NCBI GenBank assembly: GCA_965214115.1
Contig: CBDCAU010000001.1
Coordinates: 124,001-188,000 of the forward strand
DNA: 64,000 nt
Source of the DNA: Owenweeksia sp965214115
GTDB lineage: Bacteria; Bacteroidota; Bacteroidia; Flavobacteriales; Schleiferiaceae
Reading direction: 5' to 3'
Below are positions 17,816-25,508 of the stretch, in pieces. The stretch's first letter is position 1; the number at the start of each line of letters is the position of its first letter. The notes beneath the pieces are model-generated. The model was given only the letters and a program-made list of their open reading frames with translations. It searched no databases and was not told the origin of the DNA. A program made the translations under genes and the position numbers.

Positions 17816-19294
17816 ATGTACCCCACCCTCTTCCGCCACCAGCTCAAAAAAACCCTCCGCTCCAAATATTTCACGCAGGGCATCGCCGTCAAGATCCTTA
17901 TCGGATTCCTTGCCATCTATTTGATTGGCAGCTTTTTATTGTTGGGAATTGCGATGCCGGAAATCCTCGCCGAAGTGGCCCCGAACGCCGAATTCCTCAC
18001 CCCCGTTTTCGTTGGGTTTTGGCTGTATTATTTGGGGATGGACTTGGCGATGCGCTTTTTTCTGCAAGACCTTTCGGTGATTTCCATCCAACATTACCTC
18101 ACCCAGCCGCTCAAAAAAACCACCGTCATCCACTACCTTTTGCAAGGGTCTATTTTCAACCTCTTCAACCTTTTTCCGCTGCTGATTTTGGTGCCGTTCG
18201 CCATCCGCCAAGTTTCCTCCGAATACAGTCCAAGCACGGCCGTGCTGTGGCTACTGGCGATGTTTCTCCTCGTTTTGTTCAACCACTTTTTGGCCATTTA
18301 CATAAAACGGATTTTGGCCGTCAAGCAATGGGTGTTCTTCGTCTTTTTGGGCATTTTGGCGTTCTGCGCGGCGGGCGATTCGCTGGGGTGGTTTTCCCTG
18401 CGCGAGGTGTCGCGGGCGCTCTTTGCGCCGCTGGCCGCGCGGCCGATCCTCATCGTTTTGCCCTTGGCGGCGATGGGCCTCGCGTACTGGCTCAATTTCC
18501 GCTTCCTGAAAACCTACACCCACCTCGACCGCTGGGCCGACAAAACCTCCGAAGCCACTGGCACCGAACGCTTTAGCTTCCTCGAATCGCGCGGCATCCT
18601 CGGCACGATGGTGGCCAACGAGCTGAAACTCATCACGCGGAACAAGCGCACCAAAAGCTTGCTATACGTTGCACCGCTCGTACTGCTTTACGGCCTGTAT
18701 TTTTGGATGCAAGAGGAATTTGAAGATGGCTATATGATGTTGTTGTTCGTAGGCATATTTATGATAGGAATTATTATGATAAACTATGGACAGTTTTTGG
18801 TAGGATGGGAAGGCAAATATTTCGATGGAATTTTGACGCGCGCCTACCCGATGCAGGACTTTTTCAAAGCTAAGTTTTGGCTGCTCGTCATCGCTTGCCT
18901 CATATTTTACCTCTTTTCATTGGGATTTATTTTCTTCGGAATCAAGGCGTTTTGGATAAACACCGCCGCCTTTCTCTACAACATCGGCGTGAACACCTTC
19001 GTGATGTTATACGCCAGCACCTACCAAAAAAAACCGATTGATATGTCAAAAGGATCAGCCTTTAATTTCCAAGGCGTTAGCGCAGTTCAATACATCATAG
19101 TTATTCCATTGATTGTAGTTCCCATACTAATGTTCCAAGCCTTCAACGTGTTTGGTCGGCCCTATTTCGGCCTCGCCTTTTTGGGGTTTTTGGGACTGCT
19201 CAGCTTGGCCTGCCACAAGTATTGGTCCCGCGCCATTGAAAGTAATTTCAGGGAGAAAAAATATAGGAATGCGGCGGGGTTTCGGGAGGGGTGA
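17816..19294 (+). CDS. ABC-2-type membrane permease (DUF5687-like)
   Basis: 492 residues, polytopic inner-membrane protein with about 11-12 hydrophobic segments (e.g. ILIGFLAIYLIGSFLLLGIA, WVFFVFLGILAFCAAG, YIIVIPLIVVPILMFQAFNV). The pattern fits the Bacteroidota DUF5687 family, which is encoded beside an ABC ATPase and forms an exporter of unknown substrate. Start ATG at 17816. Its ATPase partner begins at 20355, but an unrelated low-GC gene (19366-20358) now lies between the two. The cytosolic N-terminus HQLKKTLRSKYFTQGIAVKI is typical for these permeases. Confidence 0.85.
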   Translation: MYPTLFRHQLKKTLRSKYFTQGIAVKILIGFLAIYLIGSFLLLGIAMPEILAEVAPNAEFLTPVFVGFWLYYLGMDLAMRFFLQDLSVISIQHYLTQPLKKTTVIHYLLQGSIFNLFNLFPLLILVPFAIRQVSSEYSPSTAVLWLLAMFLLVLFNHFLAIYIKRILAVKQWVFFVFLGILAFCAAGDSLGWFSLREVSRALFAPLAARPILIVLPLAAMGLAYWLNFRFLKTYTHLDRWADKTSEATGTERFSFLESRGILGTMVANELKLITRNKRTKSLLYVAPLVLLYGLYFWMQEEFEDGYMMLLFVGIFMIGIIMINYGQFLVGWEGKYFDGILTRAYPMQDFFKAKFWLLVIACLIFYLFSLGFIFFGIKAFWINTAAFLYNIGVNTFVMLYASTYQKKPIDMSKGSAFNFQGVSAVQYIIVIPLIVVPILMFQAFNVFGRPYFGLAFLGFLGLLSLACHKYWSRAIESNFREKKYRNAAGFREG

Positions 19295-19365
19295 ATTTCA
19301 GTGGGCAGGAGGCAGTTCGCAGTTGTCAGTTCGAGCGGAGTCGAGAACTTAATTTGAATAATTTT

Positions 19366-20358
19366 ATGAAAAAACTTTTTGCAATATTTTTTATGGGATT
19401 TCTAAGCTCCCAATTAGTGTTTGCTCAATCTCCTTGTCAGGAAATTAGAGAAGACACCATAGTTCTTTCTTGCAATAAAGAAATACGTTTATTTGAATGG
19501 GAGAAACCAAGTTTAAATGAACTTTATGAGTGTCTTAAATTAGACTATATTGATAAGGACATATTGCAAGGAGCCACTTTCGATATAATTTTAAGTGGGT
19601 TTAAAAAGGGAATTCTAACTTATGGAATGGTGATGGATTCGATTGAAAAATTGCGTTCGCAGGATTGGTATCCAAAAATCAAAAATTTTCGTCAATTCAT
19701 ATTTGAAAATGAAAATCAACCCATAGAAAGCGAAGGCTGGATTCGTCTTGAATCTATGATGTACGCCCTTGAATATGAAGCTGTTAAAGTCAAACGGCTT
19801 AAACGTCAATTCTACGAAAACATTGATTCCAAAGTAACCTATGGATTGTTCTTTGATGCCACACTTTTAATACAAAAACCGAAGAAAGGTCTTGAAGTTT
19901 ACCAGCAAATGCAGTCGTTGGAAATAATGCTGGATAAAGCAAGAGAAGAAGAAAAGCCGCTGCTGCTTTATTTCAATCAAACAGAATTAAGGCCGCGCTC
20001 GGGTGAATATAATTTTTACAGAACTGACCTTTTTGAACGAATTGAGAAAAAGTACACACCTTTTTACGGTTTAATTGATGATTGCCAAATTATCACGGAC
20101 AAATTAAGGAGAGACTGGAATATTAAAGACAAGGACATCGAAACTTTTGGTGAATATTACTCTCAATTGCAAGCCGAATTATCTAAAAATAACGAGTTGC
20201 CGTTTTACGCGATAATTTCATTGGATGGTGAAATCTTGGATACATTAAATTATAATGGTCACAGACAATTGGCGAACATATATTTAGATTTTCTGAACAT
20301 CCCTTTTTTAGACATAGATATTGAGTGGTTAAACTATTTAAATCAGGAACAAAAATGA
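19366..20358 (+). CDS. Exported protein with Cys-less thioredoxin-like C-terminal half, inserted in ABC operon
   Basis: 330 residues from ATG 19366 (MKKLFAIFFMGFLSSQLVFA, signal peptide). The N-terminal half is unrecognised (IVLSCNKEIRLFEWEKPSLN). The C-terminal half from about residue 195 follows a thioredoxin-like plan: AREEEKPLLLYFNQ, then a helix and TPFYGLIDDCQI, and later LPFYAIISLDGEIL before a last helix. The usual CxxC position holds NQTELRP, so disulfide chemistry is unlikely. GC is clearly lower than in the permease and ATPase on either side. It overlaps the ATPase start by ATGA. The upstream junction (19300-19350) carries the repeat-like words GGCAGTTCGCAGTTGTCAG and TTCGAGCGGAGTCGAGAA. 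This looks like a later insertion into an exporter operon. Confidence 0.7.
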   Translation: MKKLFAIFFMGFLSSQLVFAQSPCQEIREDTIVLSCNKEIRLFEWEKPSLNELYECLKLDYIDKDILQGATFDIILSGFKKGILTYGMVMDSIEKLRSQDWYPKIKNFRQFIFENENQPIESEGWIRLESMMYALEYEAVKVKRLKRQFYENIDSKVTYGLFFDATLLIQKPKKGLEVYQQMQSLEIMLDKAREEEKPLLLYFNQTELRPRSGEYNFYRTDLFERIEKKYTPFYGLIDDCQIITDKLRRDWNIKDKDIETFGEYYSQLQAELSKNNELPFYAIISLDGEILDTLNYNGHRQLANIYLDFLNIPFLDIDIEWLNYLNQEQK

Positions 20359-21083
20359 CAATAATTTCAATAAACTCCCTCCAAAAATCCTACAACGGCG
20401 AAACCGTCCTCGACATCCCGTCGCTGGAGCTGAAGGCCGGCGAATCCTTCGGCTTGGTGGGCAACAACGGCGCGGGCAAGACCACCCTCTTCCGCTGCCT
20501 GCTCGATTTGATTGCGCCGGATTCGGGGGAAATCATTTCCAAAGATGTGAACGTGGCGCAAAGCGAGGCGTGGAAACGCTTCACCGGCAGCTTTCTGGAC
20601 GACGGCTTCCTCATCGACTACCTCACGCCGGACGAATATTTCAGCTTCATCGGCAAGCTGCACGGCCTTGACAAACAACAAGTTGAGGAAGTTTTGACGA
20701 AGTACGACGACTTTTTTGCGGGCGAGGTGCGCGGCCGCAAAAAGTACATCCGCGACCTGAGCCAAGGCAACCGCAAAAAAGTGGGCGTGGTGGGCGCGCT
20801 GCTGGGCCGGCCGGACATTCTGGTGCTCGACGAACCCTTCGCCAACCTCGACCCCAGCACCCAGTACCGCCTCCGCGAAGAGCTGAAAACCCTTGACACC
20901 CAGACCGATATCACGATGCTCATCTCCAGCCACGACCTCGGCCACGTCACCGAATTCTGCCAGCGCATCGTCATCCTCGACAAAGGAAAAATCGTGAAGG
21001 ACATCCAAACCACCTCGGAAACGCTGCGGGAGTTGGAGGATTTTTTTGTGCGGAAGGTGCGGGGGGAAGCCCCCCAAATTTAG
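20355..21083 (+). CDS. ABC transporter ATP-binding protein
   Basis: 242 residues from ATG 20355 (MTIISINSLQKSYNGETVLD); an upstream in-frame GTG at 20325 would lie inside the preceding gene. Walker A GNNGAGKTTL is near residue 37, the ABC signature LSQGNRKKVG near 137, Walker B ILVLDEPFANLDP near 156 and the switch His in LISSHDLGHV near 190. It powers the DUF5687-like permease encoded at 17816-19294. Start and preceding stop overlap (ATGA), which implies translational coupling with the inserted gene. Palindromic repeats begin immediately at its 3' end. Confidence 0.95.
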   Translation: MTIISINSLQKSYNGETVLDIPSLELKAGESFGLVGNNGAGKTTLFRCLLDLIAPDSGEIISKDVNVAQSEAWKRFTGSFLDDGFLIDYLTPDEYFSFIGKLHGLDKQQVEEVLTKYDDFFAGEVRGRKKYIRDLSQGNRKKVGVVGALLGRPDILVLDEPFANLDPSTQYRLREELKTLDTQTDITMLISSHDLGHVTEFCQRIVILDKGKIVKDIQTTSETLRELEDFFVRKVRGEAPQI

Positions 21084-21190
21084 CCCCCCATTCCCCCCAA
21101 AGGGGGGTTGCTGGAGCGGAGAATGTTACGCAAGAATAGCGCACGCTTTTCACGAGTTAAATCCCGCACGTGCGGGAGATTGGGGGCTTT
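21084..21190. repeat. Dispersed palindromic units between ABC ATPase and symporter
   Basis: The perfect palindrome TTCCCCCCAAAGGGGGG (with one extra flanking T, about 21091-21109) is followed by CCCGCACGTGCGGG at 21163-21176. The latter is the same 14-bp palindrome as at 2782-2795, again followed by a GGGGGCTT word. The intervening sequence shows no gene. A further 90 bp of TTAC-rich simple sequence (ATTACCCAATTACTAATTAC) precedes the symporter start. Confidence 0.65.
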
Positions 21191-21282
21191 CTTACATTCG
21201 CATTTTCCCACTTACAAATTACCCGATTACCCAATTACTAATTACCTATTCATTATTCACTATTACCTATTCCCTCCACGAA

Positions 21283-22737
21283 GTGATCCACCCAATCGAC
21301 CTCACCGTATTCATCCTCTACCTCGTGGCGATGCTCGGCGTGGGCGTGTATTTTTTGAAGCACAACAAAGACGTGGACGACTACTACGTGGGCGGCCGCA
21401 GTATGAGCAAGTGGCACATCGGCCTCAGCGTGGTGGCCACCGACGTGGGCGGCGGCTTTTCCATCGGCCTCGGCGGGCTGGGTTTTGCCATAGGGATTGC
21501 GGGTTCGTGGCTGCTCTTCACGGGATTGATTGGCGCGTGGCTGGCGGCTATCTTTTTGATTCCGAGGGTTTTTAAACTGTTGAAACATCACAAACTGCTC
21601 ACTTTTCCGGAAATTTTCGGGCATCTTTTCAATGCGAAAGTGGCGCTGGTGGCGGGCATCATTTCGGCGGTCGGCTACATCGGTTTTACCAGCGCGCAGA
21701 TTTTAGCCGGCGCCAAATTGGCCACCGCCACTTTCCCGTCCATTTCGCTCACCACCGCCATTTTGATAATGGGAATCGTGGCCGTCGTTTACACCGTTTT
21801 TGGCGGCCTGAAAGCCGTGATTTATACCGACACTTTCCAATGGGCGCTGCTGATGGGTGGTCTGATTTTTATCGGCATTCCATTGGGATACAATGCGATA
21901 GGCGGTTGGGAAGGCATCACCTCCACGCTGGAGCCGAGCTTCCTCGACATCACCAACGTAAGCTGGCAGCAACTCCTCAACTGGGCTATCGCCATCATCC
22001 CGATTTGGTTTATCGGGATGACTTTATATCAAAGGATTTACGCCAGCCGCGACGAAAAAACCGCCCGCCGCGCGTGGTTCATCGCGGGGTTTTTCGAATG
22101 GCCGGTGATGGCGTTTATGGGCGTGGCGCTCGGCCTGTTTGCGCGGGTGGCCGTGCAGCAAGGCTTGTTCGAAGGCATTGGTTACGAGGCCATTGCGAAT
22201 ATGGACAGTGAAATGGGACTGCCCGTGATGCTGCGCACCGTCCTCCCCATCGGCCTGATGGGACTGATGATGAGCGCCTATTTTTCCGCCATAATGAGCA
22301 CCGCCGACAGTTGCCTGATGGCCGCCAGCGGTAACGTGGTCACGGATATTCTGTCGAAAATTTTGCCCATCAAAGAAGAAAAACTGTTGCAATATTCGCA
22401 GGTCGCTACTTTCATCCTTGGCGCGCTGGCCCTGCTCCTCGCCACGCTAATGACCAGTGTTTTGGAGCTGATGCTGTTTTCGTATTCGTTTATGGTGTCG
22501 GGTTTGTTCGTGCCGCTGCTGGCCGCGCTTTTTTTCAAAACCAAAAACCCCACCGCCGCCCTCTGGGCGATGCTGGTCGGCGGCAGCACCACCGTGGTTT
22601 TGGAACTATTGAAAAAGTTTGAAATCGCCCAAATGCCGCTGGGATTAGACCCAAATATTTTTGGGATTTTGGTGGCGCTGGGGTTGTATTTTGGGGTGGC
22701 GAAAGTTTTGGGAAAAACACCGCAATCAGCGGAATGA
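21283..22737 (+). CDS. Sodium:solute symporter (SSS family)
   Basis: 484 residues from GTG 21283 (MIHPIDLTVFILYLVAMLGV). This start puts the first helix at the N-terminus; the longer open frame upstream is repeat-encoded. About 13 membrane helices are visible, with DDYYVGGRSMSKWHIGLSVV and VGGGFSIGLGGLGFAIGIAG at the head. This is the classic SSS beginning, in which the helix-1 region binds Na+ and solute. Later comes LMMSAYFSAIMSTADSCLMA, the family motif near helix 8-9. The substrate cannot be read. Because it starts after a repeat cluster, co-transcription with the ABC genes is uncertain. Confidence 0.9.
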   Translation: MIHPIDLTVFILYLVAMLGVGVYFLKHNKDVDDYYVGGRSMSKWHIGLSVVATDVGGGFSIGLGGLGFAIGIAGSWLLFTGLIGAWLAAIFLIPRVFKLLKHHKLLTFPEIFGHLFNAKVALVAGIISAVGYIGFTSAQILAGAKLATATFPSISLTTAILIMGIVAVVYTVFGGLKAVIYTDTFQWALLMGGLIFIGIPLGYNAIGGWEGITSTLEPSFLDITNVSWQQLLNWAIAIIPIWFIGMTLYQRIYASRDEKTARRAWFIAGFFEWPVMAFMGVALGLFARVAVQQGLFEGIGYEAIANMDSEMGLPVMLRTVLPIGLMGLMMSAYFSAIMSTADSCLMAASGNVVTDILSKILPIKEEKLLQYSQVATFILGALALLLATLMTSVLELMLFSYSFMVSGLFVPLLAALFFKTKNPTAALWAMLVGGSTTVVLELLKKFEIAQMPLGLDPNIFGILVALGLYFGVAKVLGKTPQSAE

Positions 22738-22936
22738 CCTGTTAGTGTTGTGGAGCTAACGGCTTCAAAACTCGTTTATCAAGTTTGGATGAAAAGACTT
22801 TTTCACTTTTTAGATTTGATGACGAATTATCTATGGTCTTAGATTTTATCAGCGTCTAAAGACTTTTTTTGAAAAAAGATGTGTTGCTCCTGCAGCCAAG
22901 CTAACGCCGAGGTTCAACACCCGCTCCCATCTTCCT

Positions 22937-23057
22937 TAATTTTGCCGAAAGCTGAAAAATGCACCCCCTTCTCCCTGACCCCGAAAACTACACCCCCGAA
23001 GAACTCGAAATCGAGAAAAAGCTGCGCCCCGTTAGTTTCGATGATTTGGCAAAATAG
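22937..23057 (+). pseudogene. Truncated 5' copy of ruvB (copy 1)
   Basis: TTCCTTAATTTTGCC (22933-22947), which contains the -7 box TAATTTTG, is identical to the sequence before the intact ruvB (24430-24444). An ATG at 22959 then reads MHPLLPDPENYTPEELEIEK, KLRPVSFDD, LAK and stops at 23057. In the intact gene the same stretch is MHPLSPDPENYTPEELEIEK, KLRPVSFDD, FAGQ. Over codons 1-29 there are five differing codons, four of them synonymous. Homology ends at about 23048, after which the sequence is unrelated and leads to a NYN gene. Confidence 0.9.
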
Positions 23058-23160
23058 TTGTAATATTGCACCTTAAAATACTTTAGGAACGCCAGTTCCT
23101 TATAATCCCTTAAGGTGGGATATCCTTAAGTTAAGCCCTCAATTGGAGAGGGCTTTTTTT
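23058..23160 (+). ncRNA. Possible small structured RNA / leader before the NYN gene
   Basis: After the ruvB fragment comes a promoter-like pair, TTG (23058-23060) and TACTTTAG (23079-23086, close to TAnnTTTG, 18-bp spacer). Three successive hairpins follow: AGGAAC-GCCA-GTTCCT (about 23085-23100), CTTAAGG with CCTTAAG (about 23109-23130), and a GC-rich terminator hairpin AGCCCTC/GAGGGCT (23134-23154) with a T run. The NYN RNase gene starts 13 bp after the T run. A short RNA of about 70 nt would be expected. It could be a plain attenuated leader or an RNA partner of the nuclease. Both are inferences. Confidence 0.4.
23134..23160 (+). terminator. Intrinsic terminator ahead of the NYN gene
   Basis: The stem AGCCCTC (23134-23140) pairs with GAGGGCT (23148-23154), with a 7-nt loop and a run of T after it. 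It stands between a promoter-like sequence and the NYN start codon, an arrangement that lowers but does not abolish downstream transcription. Confidence 0.75.
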
Positions 23161-23173
23161 ATTTTTGACCAGA

Positions 23174-23806
23174 ATGAAAAAGGTGGCCGCATATTTCGAC
23201 GGGTTCAATTACTATGAGGGAATGCGCGCTATGAAATGGCGGAAGTATTATTGGCAAGATTTGGAAAAATTTGTGTCAATGTTTTTGAGACCCCATCAAG
23301 AGTTGGAGGCGGTCAAATATTTTTCCGCCGTTCAGAAAAATGAAGCAAAATCTGCCCGTCAAGATGTATGGTTTCAAGCCAATCGGCAATGCAAGAAATT
23401 CTCGCTCACACTTGGGGAATTTAAAAGGAGGCACAAATGGAGAAAAGTGCCTTGTCCGTCCAAAAAAATCGGTTTCAAATTGGAATATTGGGAAGAGAAA
23501 AAATCCGATGTAGCCTTGGCTTCCTACATTATTCGGGATGTAGCCTTGGGAAAATGTGATGCTATCTTTGTTTTCTGTGCCGATAGCGATTTGTCGCCTG
23601 CTTATGATGTCGTTCGAGAATTAAATCCGAAACTAAAGATTATTACCTTGTTCCCGCCCAAACTATTCTCTTATGATTTGGCTAATCGGTCAAACTCCTT
23701 TATAAAGTTGGAAAAACACGAGAACAAGTTTAAAGATTCACAATTTCCTGACGAGGTTAAATTGCCCAATGGTTATATTTTGAAACGGCCAACTTATTGG
23801 AAATGA
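23174..23806 (+). CDS. NYN-domain (LabA/DUF88-type) putative RNase
   Basis: 210 residues from ATG 23174. NYN domains are PIN-fold, metal-dependent RNases. The conserved acids are visible: D9 in YFDGFNYYEG, D112 in EKKSDVALASYII, and D137/D139 in FVFCADSDLSPAYDVV. After the domain comes a short tail (KLPNGYILKRPTYWK). The gene has lower GC than ruvB and is flanked on both sides by truncated ruvB 5' copies (22937-23057 and 23834-23945), so it arrived as part of an insertion. A hairpin-rich leader with a terminator precedes it. Similar stand-alone NYN genes occur in accessory and defence regions, but no specific role can be assigned here. Confidence 0.85.
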   Translation: MKKVAAYFDGFNYYEGMRAMKWRKYYWQDLEKFVSMFLRPHQELEAVKYFSAVQKNEAKSARQDVWFQANRQCKKFSLTLGEFKRRHKWRKVPCPSKKIGFKLEYWEEKKSDVALASYIIRDVALGKCDAIFVFCADSDLSPAYDVVRELNPKLKIITLFPPKLFSYDLANRSNSFIKLEKHENKFKDSQFPDEVKLPNGYILKRPTYWK

Positions 23807-23833
23807 GAGTATTTTAAATAATAACTATCCCGA

Positions 23834-23965
23834 ATGCACCCCCTTTCCCCCGACCCCGACAACTACACCCCCGAAGAACTCGAAATCGGGAAAAAGCTGC
23901 GCCCCGTCAGTTTTAATGATTTTGCGGGGCAGGAAAATTCAGAAAATCTTACTTTTACAAAATGA
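23834..23965 (+). pseudogene. Truncated 5' copy of ruvB (copy 2), open and coupled to the next gene
   Basis: ATG 23834 reads MHPLSPDPDNYTPEELEIGK, KLRPVSFNDFAGQE, then diverges to NSENLTFTK and stops at TGA 23963-23965. Homology to ruvB runs from the start codon to about codon 35 (GGGGCAGGAAAA). Five codons differ, three of them changing the residue (E to D, E to G, D to N). Unlike copy 1 there is no matching promoter upstream. The stop overlaps the ATG of the following 64-residue gene (ATGA at 23962-23965), so translation of this 43-residue peptide, if any, would be coupled to it. Confidence 0.88.
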
Positions 23966-24156
23966 GTAAAATAATGGTAAGTCCAAGGGACGAACACGAA
24001 TTAAATTTTGTTTCCCAATTATTGGAGAGGCTGGGTGCTGATTTCAAAAAAATGGAGGAGGAGGAATTGGAAGATTTGGGTTTGGCTATTTTGATGCAGG
24101 AGGCCGACCGTTCCGAGAAAGTGTCTGAAGAAGAAATATTTGCCAAACTGAAATAG
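23962..24156 (+). CDS. Small antitoxin-like protein, orphan
   Basis: 64 residues: a strand-like start (KIMVSPRDEHELNFVSQLLE), a helix (RLGADFKKMEEEELEDLGL) and the C-terminal ADRSEKVSEEEIFAKLK. The last part, with the VSEEEI...LK ending, is typical of small antitoxins that pair with RelE/HigB-type or PIN toxins. No toxin gene follows: downstream is a palindromic-repeat stretch and then ruvB. It is therefore probably an orphan left after loss of its partner, or it acts in trans. It begins inside the ATGA overlap with the second truncated ruvB copy. Confidence 0.6.
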   Translation: MSKIMVSPRDEHELNFVSQLLERLGADFKKMEEEELEDLGLAILMQEADRSEKVSEEEIFAKLK

Positions 24157-24460
24157 CCATCAAAAGACTTTTTCAGTCTCGAAAGTGCCGTGCGTTCCGC
24201 ACTCCCTCGATGATTTTCCCTGTCTGCTCAATCCCCGCACTCACGTGCGGGGCTATCAATATATCGTGCCGTTGGCACTTCTTGATGAACTACAAAATTT
24301 TCTCATTACCGGATAGTCCCAAAGGGATGCCATATCGATAGCCCCAATCCCGCATATGCGGGATTGGGGTAAAAGGTGAAATAGGCAGGGCAAAAGTGCC
24401 AAAGGCACGGCATAAAATTGAAACGCCGTTCCTTAATTTTGCCCAAACCCCTCGCTGCAA
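24157..24460. repeat. Palindromic-repeat stretch upstream of ruvB
   Basis: No gene is seen. The stretch contains CCCCGCAC-TCAC-GTGCGGGG (24233-24252) and a 28-bp perfect palindrome at 24342-24369 (CCCCAATCCCGCAT and its complement), both relatives of the units at 2782 and 21163. GTGCCGTTGGCAC-like and GTGCCAAAGGCAC-like short inverted words lie between them. The ruvB promoter -7 box TAATTTTG is at 24434-24441. Confidence 0.7.
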
Positions 24461-25480
24461 ATGCACCCCCTTTCCCCCGACCCCGAAAACTACACCCCCG
24501 AAGAACTCGAAATCGAGAAGAAGCTGCGCCCCGTCAGTTTTGATGATTTTGCAGGGCAGGAAAAAGTGCTGGAAAACCTGCAGATTTTTGTGCAGGCCGC
24601 CAACCAGCGCGGCGAGGCGCTCGACCATACGTTGCTGCACGGCCCGCCGGGGCTGGGCAAGACCACCCTCGCCCACATCCTTGCCCACGAATTGGGCGTG
24701 AACCTGAAAATCACCTCCGGCCCCGTGATCGACAAGCCGGGCGACCTCGCCGGATTGCTCACCAACCTCGAAGAGCGCGACGTCCTTTTCATCGACGAAA
24801 TCCACCGCCTCAGCCCGATTGTAGAAGAATACCTTTACTCCGCGATGGAGGATTACCGCATCGACATTATGATAGAAAGCGGCCCCAGCGCGCGCAGCGT
24901 CCAAATCAACTTGAACCCGTTCACCTTAATTGGCGCCACCACCCGCAGCGGACTTTTGACCTCGCCACTGCGCGCGCGCTTCGGCATCAATTCGCGCTTG
25001 TCGTATTACACCACCGAATTGCTTTCCACCATCGTGGAGCGCTCGGCGGATATTTTGGAAGTGCCGATTCAGGAGAACGCCGCCATCGAAATCGCGCGCC
25101 GCAGCCGTGGCACGCCGCGGATTGCCAACGCCCTTCTCCGCCGGATGCGCGATTTTGCCCAAGTAAAAGGCGATGGCACGATTGATTTGAAAATCGCCAA
25201 GTTCGGCCTCAAAGCCCTTAACGTGGACGAATACGGCCTCGACGAAATGGACAACAAAATCCTGACGACGGTCATCGACAAATTCAAGGGCGGCCCCGTG
25301 GGATTGACTACGATTGCCACGGCTGTTTCCGAGCAGGCTGGCACCATTGAAGAAGTCTATGAGCCATTTTTAATTCAGGAAGGTTTCATTGTGCGCACCC
25401 AGCGCGGGCGGGTGGTGACGGACAAGGCATACGAACATTTGCAGCGGGAAAAGCCGGCGCAGGGCGGGTTGTTTGGGTGA
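24461..25480 (+). CDS. ruvB: Holliday junction branch-migration ATPase RuvB
   Basis: The hexameric motor of the RuvAB complex, which moves Holliday junctions during recombinational repair. 339 residues with all family landmarks: Walker A HGPPGLGKTTLAH near residue 63, Walker B VLFIDEIHRLSPI near 112, sensor LIGATTRSGLL near 160 and the arginine region RRSRGTPRIANALLRR near 213. A C-terminal winged helix ends QREKPAQGGLFG. The gene is intact. Its first 30-35 codons exist in two further copies 1.5 and 0.63 kb upstream, which bracket accessory genes. Confidence 0.97.
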   Translation: MHPLSPDPENYTPEELEIEKKLRPVSFDDFAGQEKVLENLQIFVQAANQRGEALDHTLLHGPPGLGKTTLAHILAHELGVNLKITSGPVIDKPGDLAGLLTNLEERDVLFIDEIHRLSPIVEEYLYSAMEDYRIDIMIESGPSARSVQINLNPFTLIGATTRSGLLTSPLRARFGINSRLSYYTTELLSTIVERSADILEVPIQENAAIEIARRSRGTPRIANALLRRMRDFAQVKGDGTIDLKIAKFGLKALNVDEYGLDEMDNKILTTVIDKFKGGPVGLTTIATAVSEQAGTIEEVYEPFLIQEGFIVRTQRGRVVTDKAYEHLQREKPAQGGLFG

Positions 25481-25508
25481 ATCGTATTTTTGTTAGAAAT
25501 CTTTCAAG

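Noticed and set aside
22738..24460. Integrative element with its own integrase at ruvB
   Set aside because: No recombinase, transposase or relaxase is found between the ruvB copies; only the NYN and antitoxin-like genes are.
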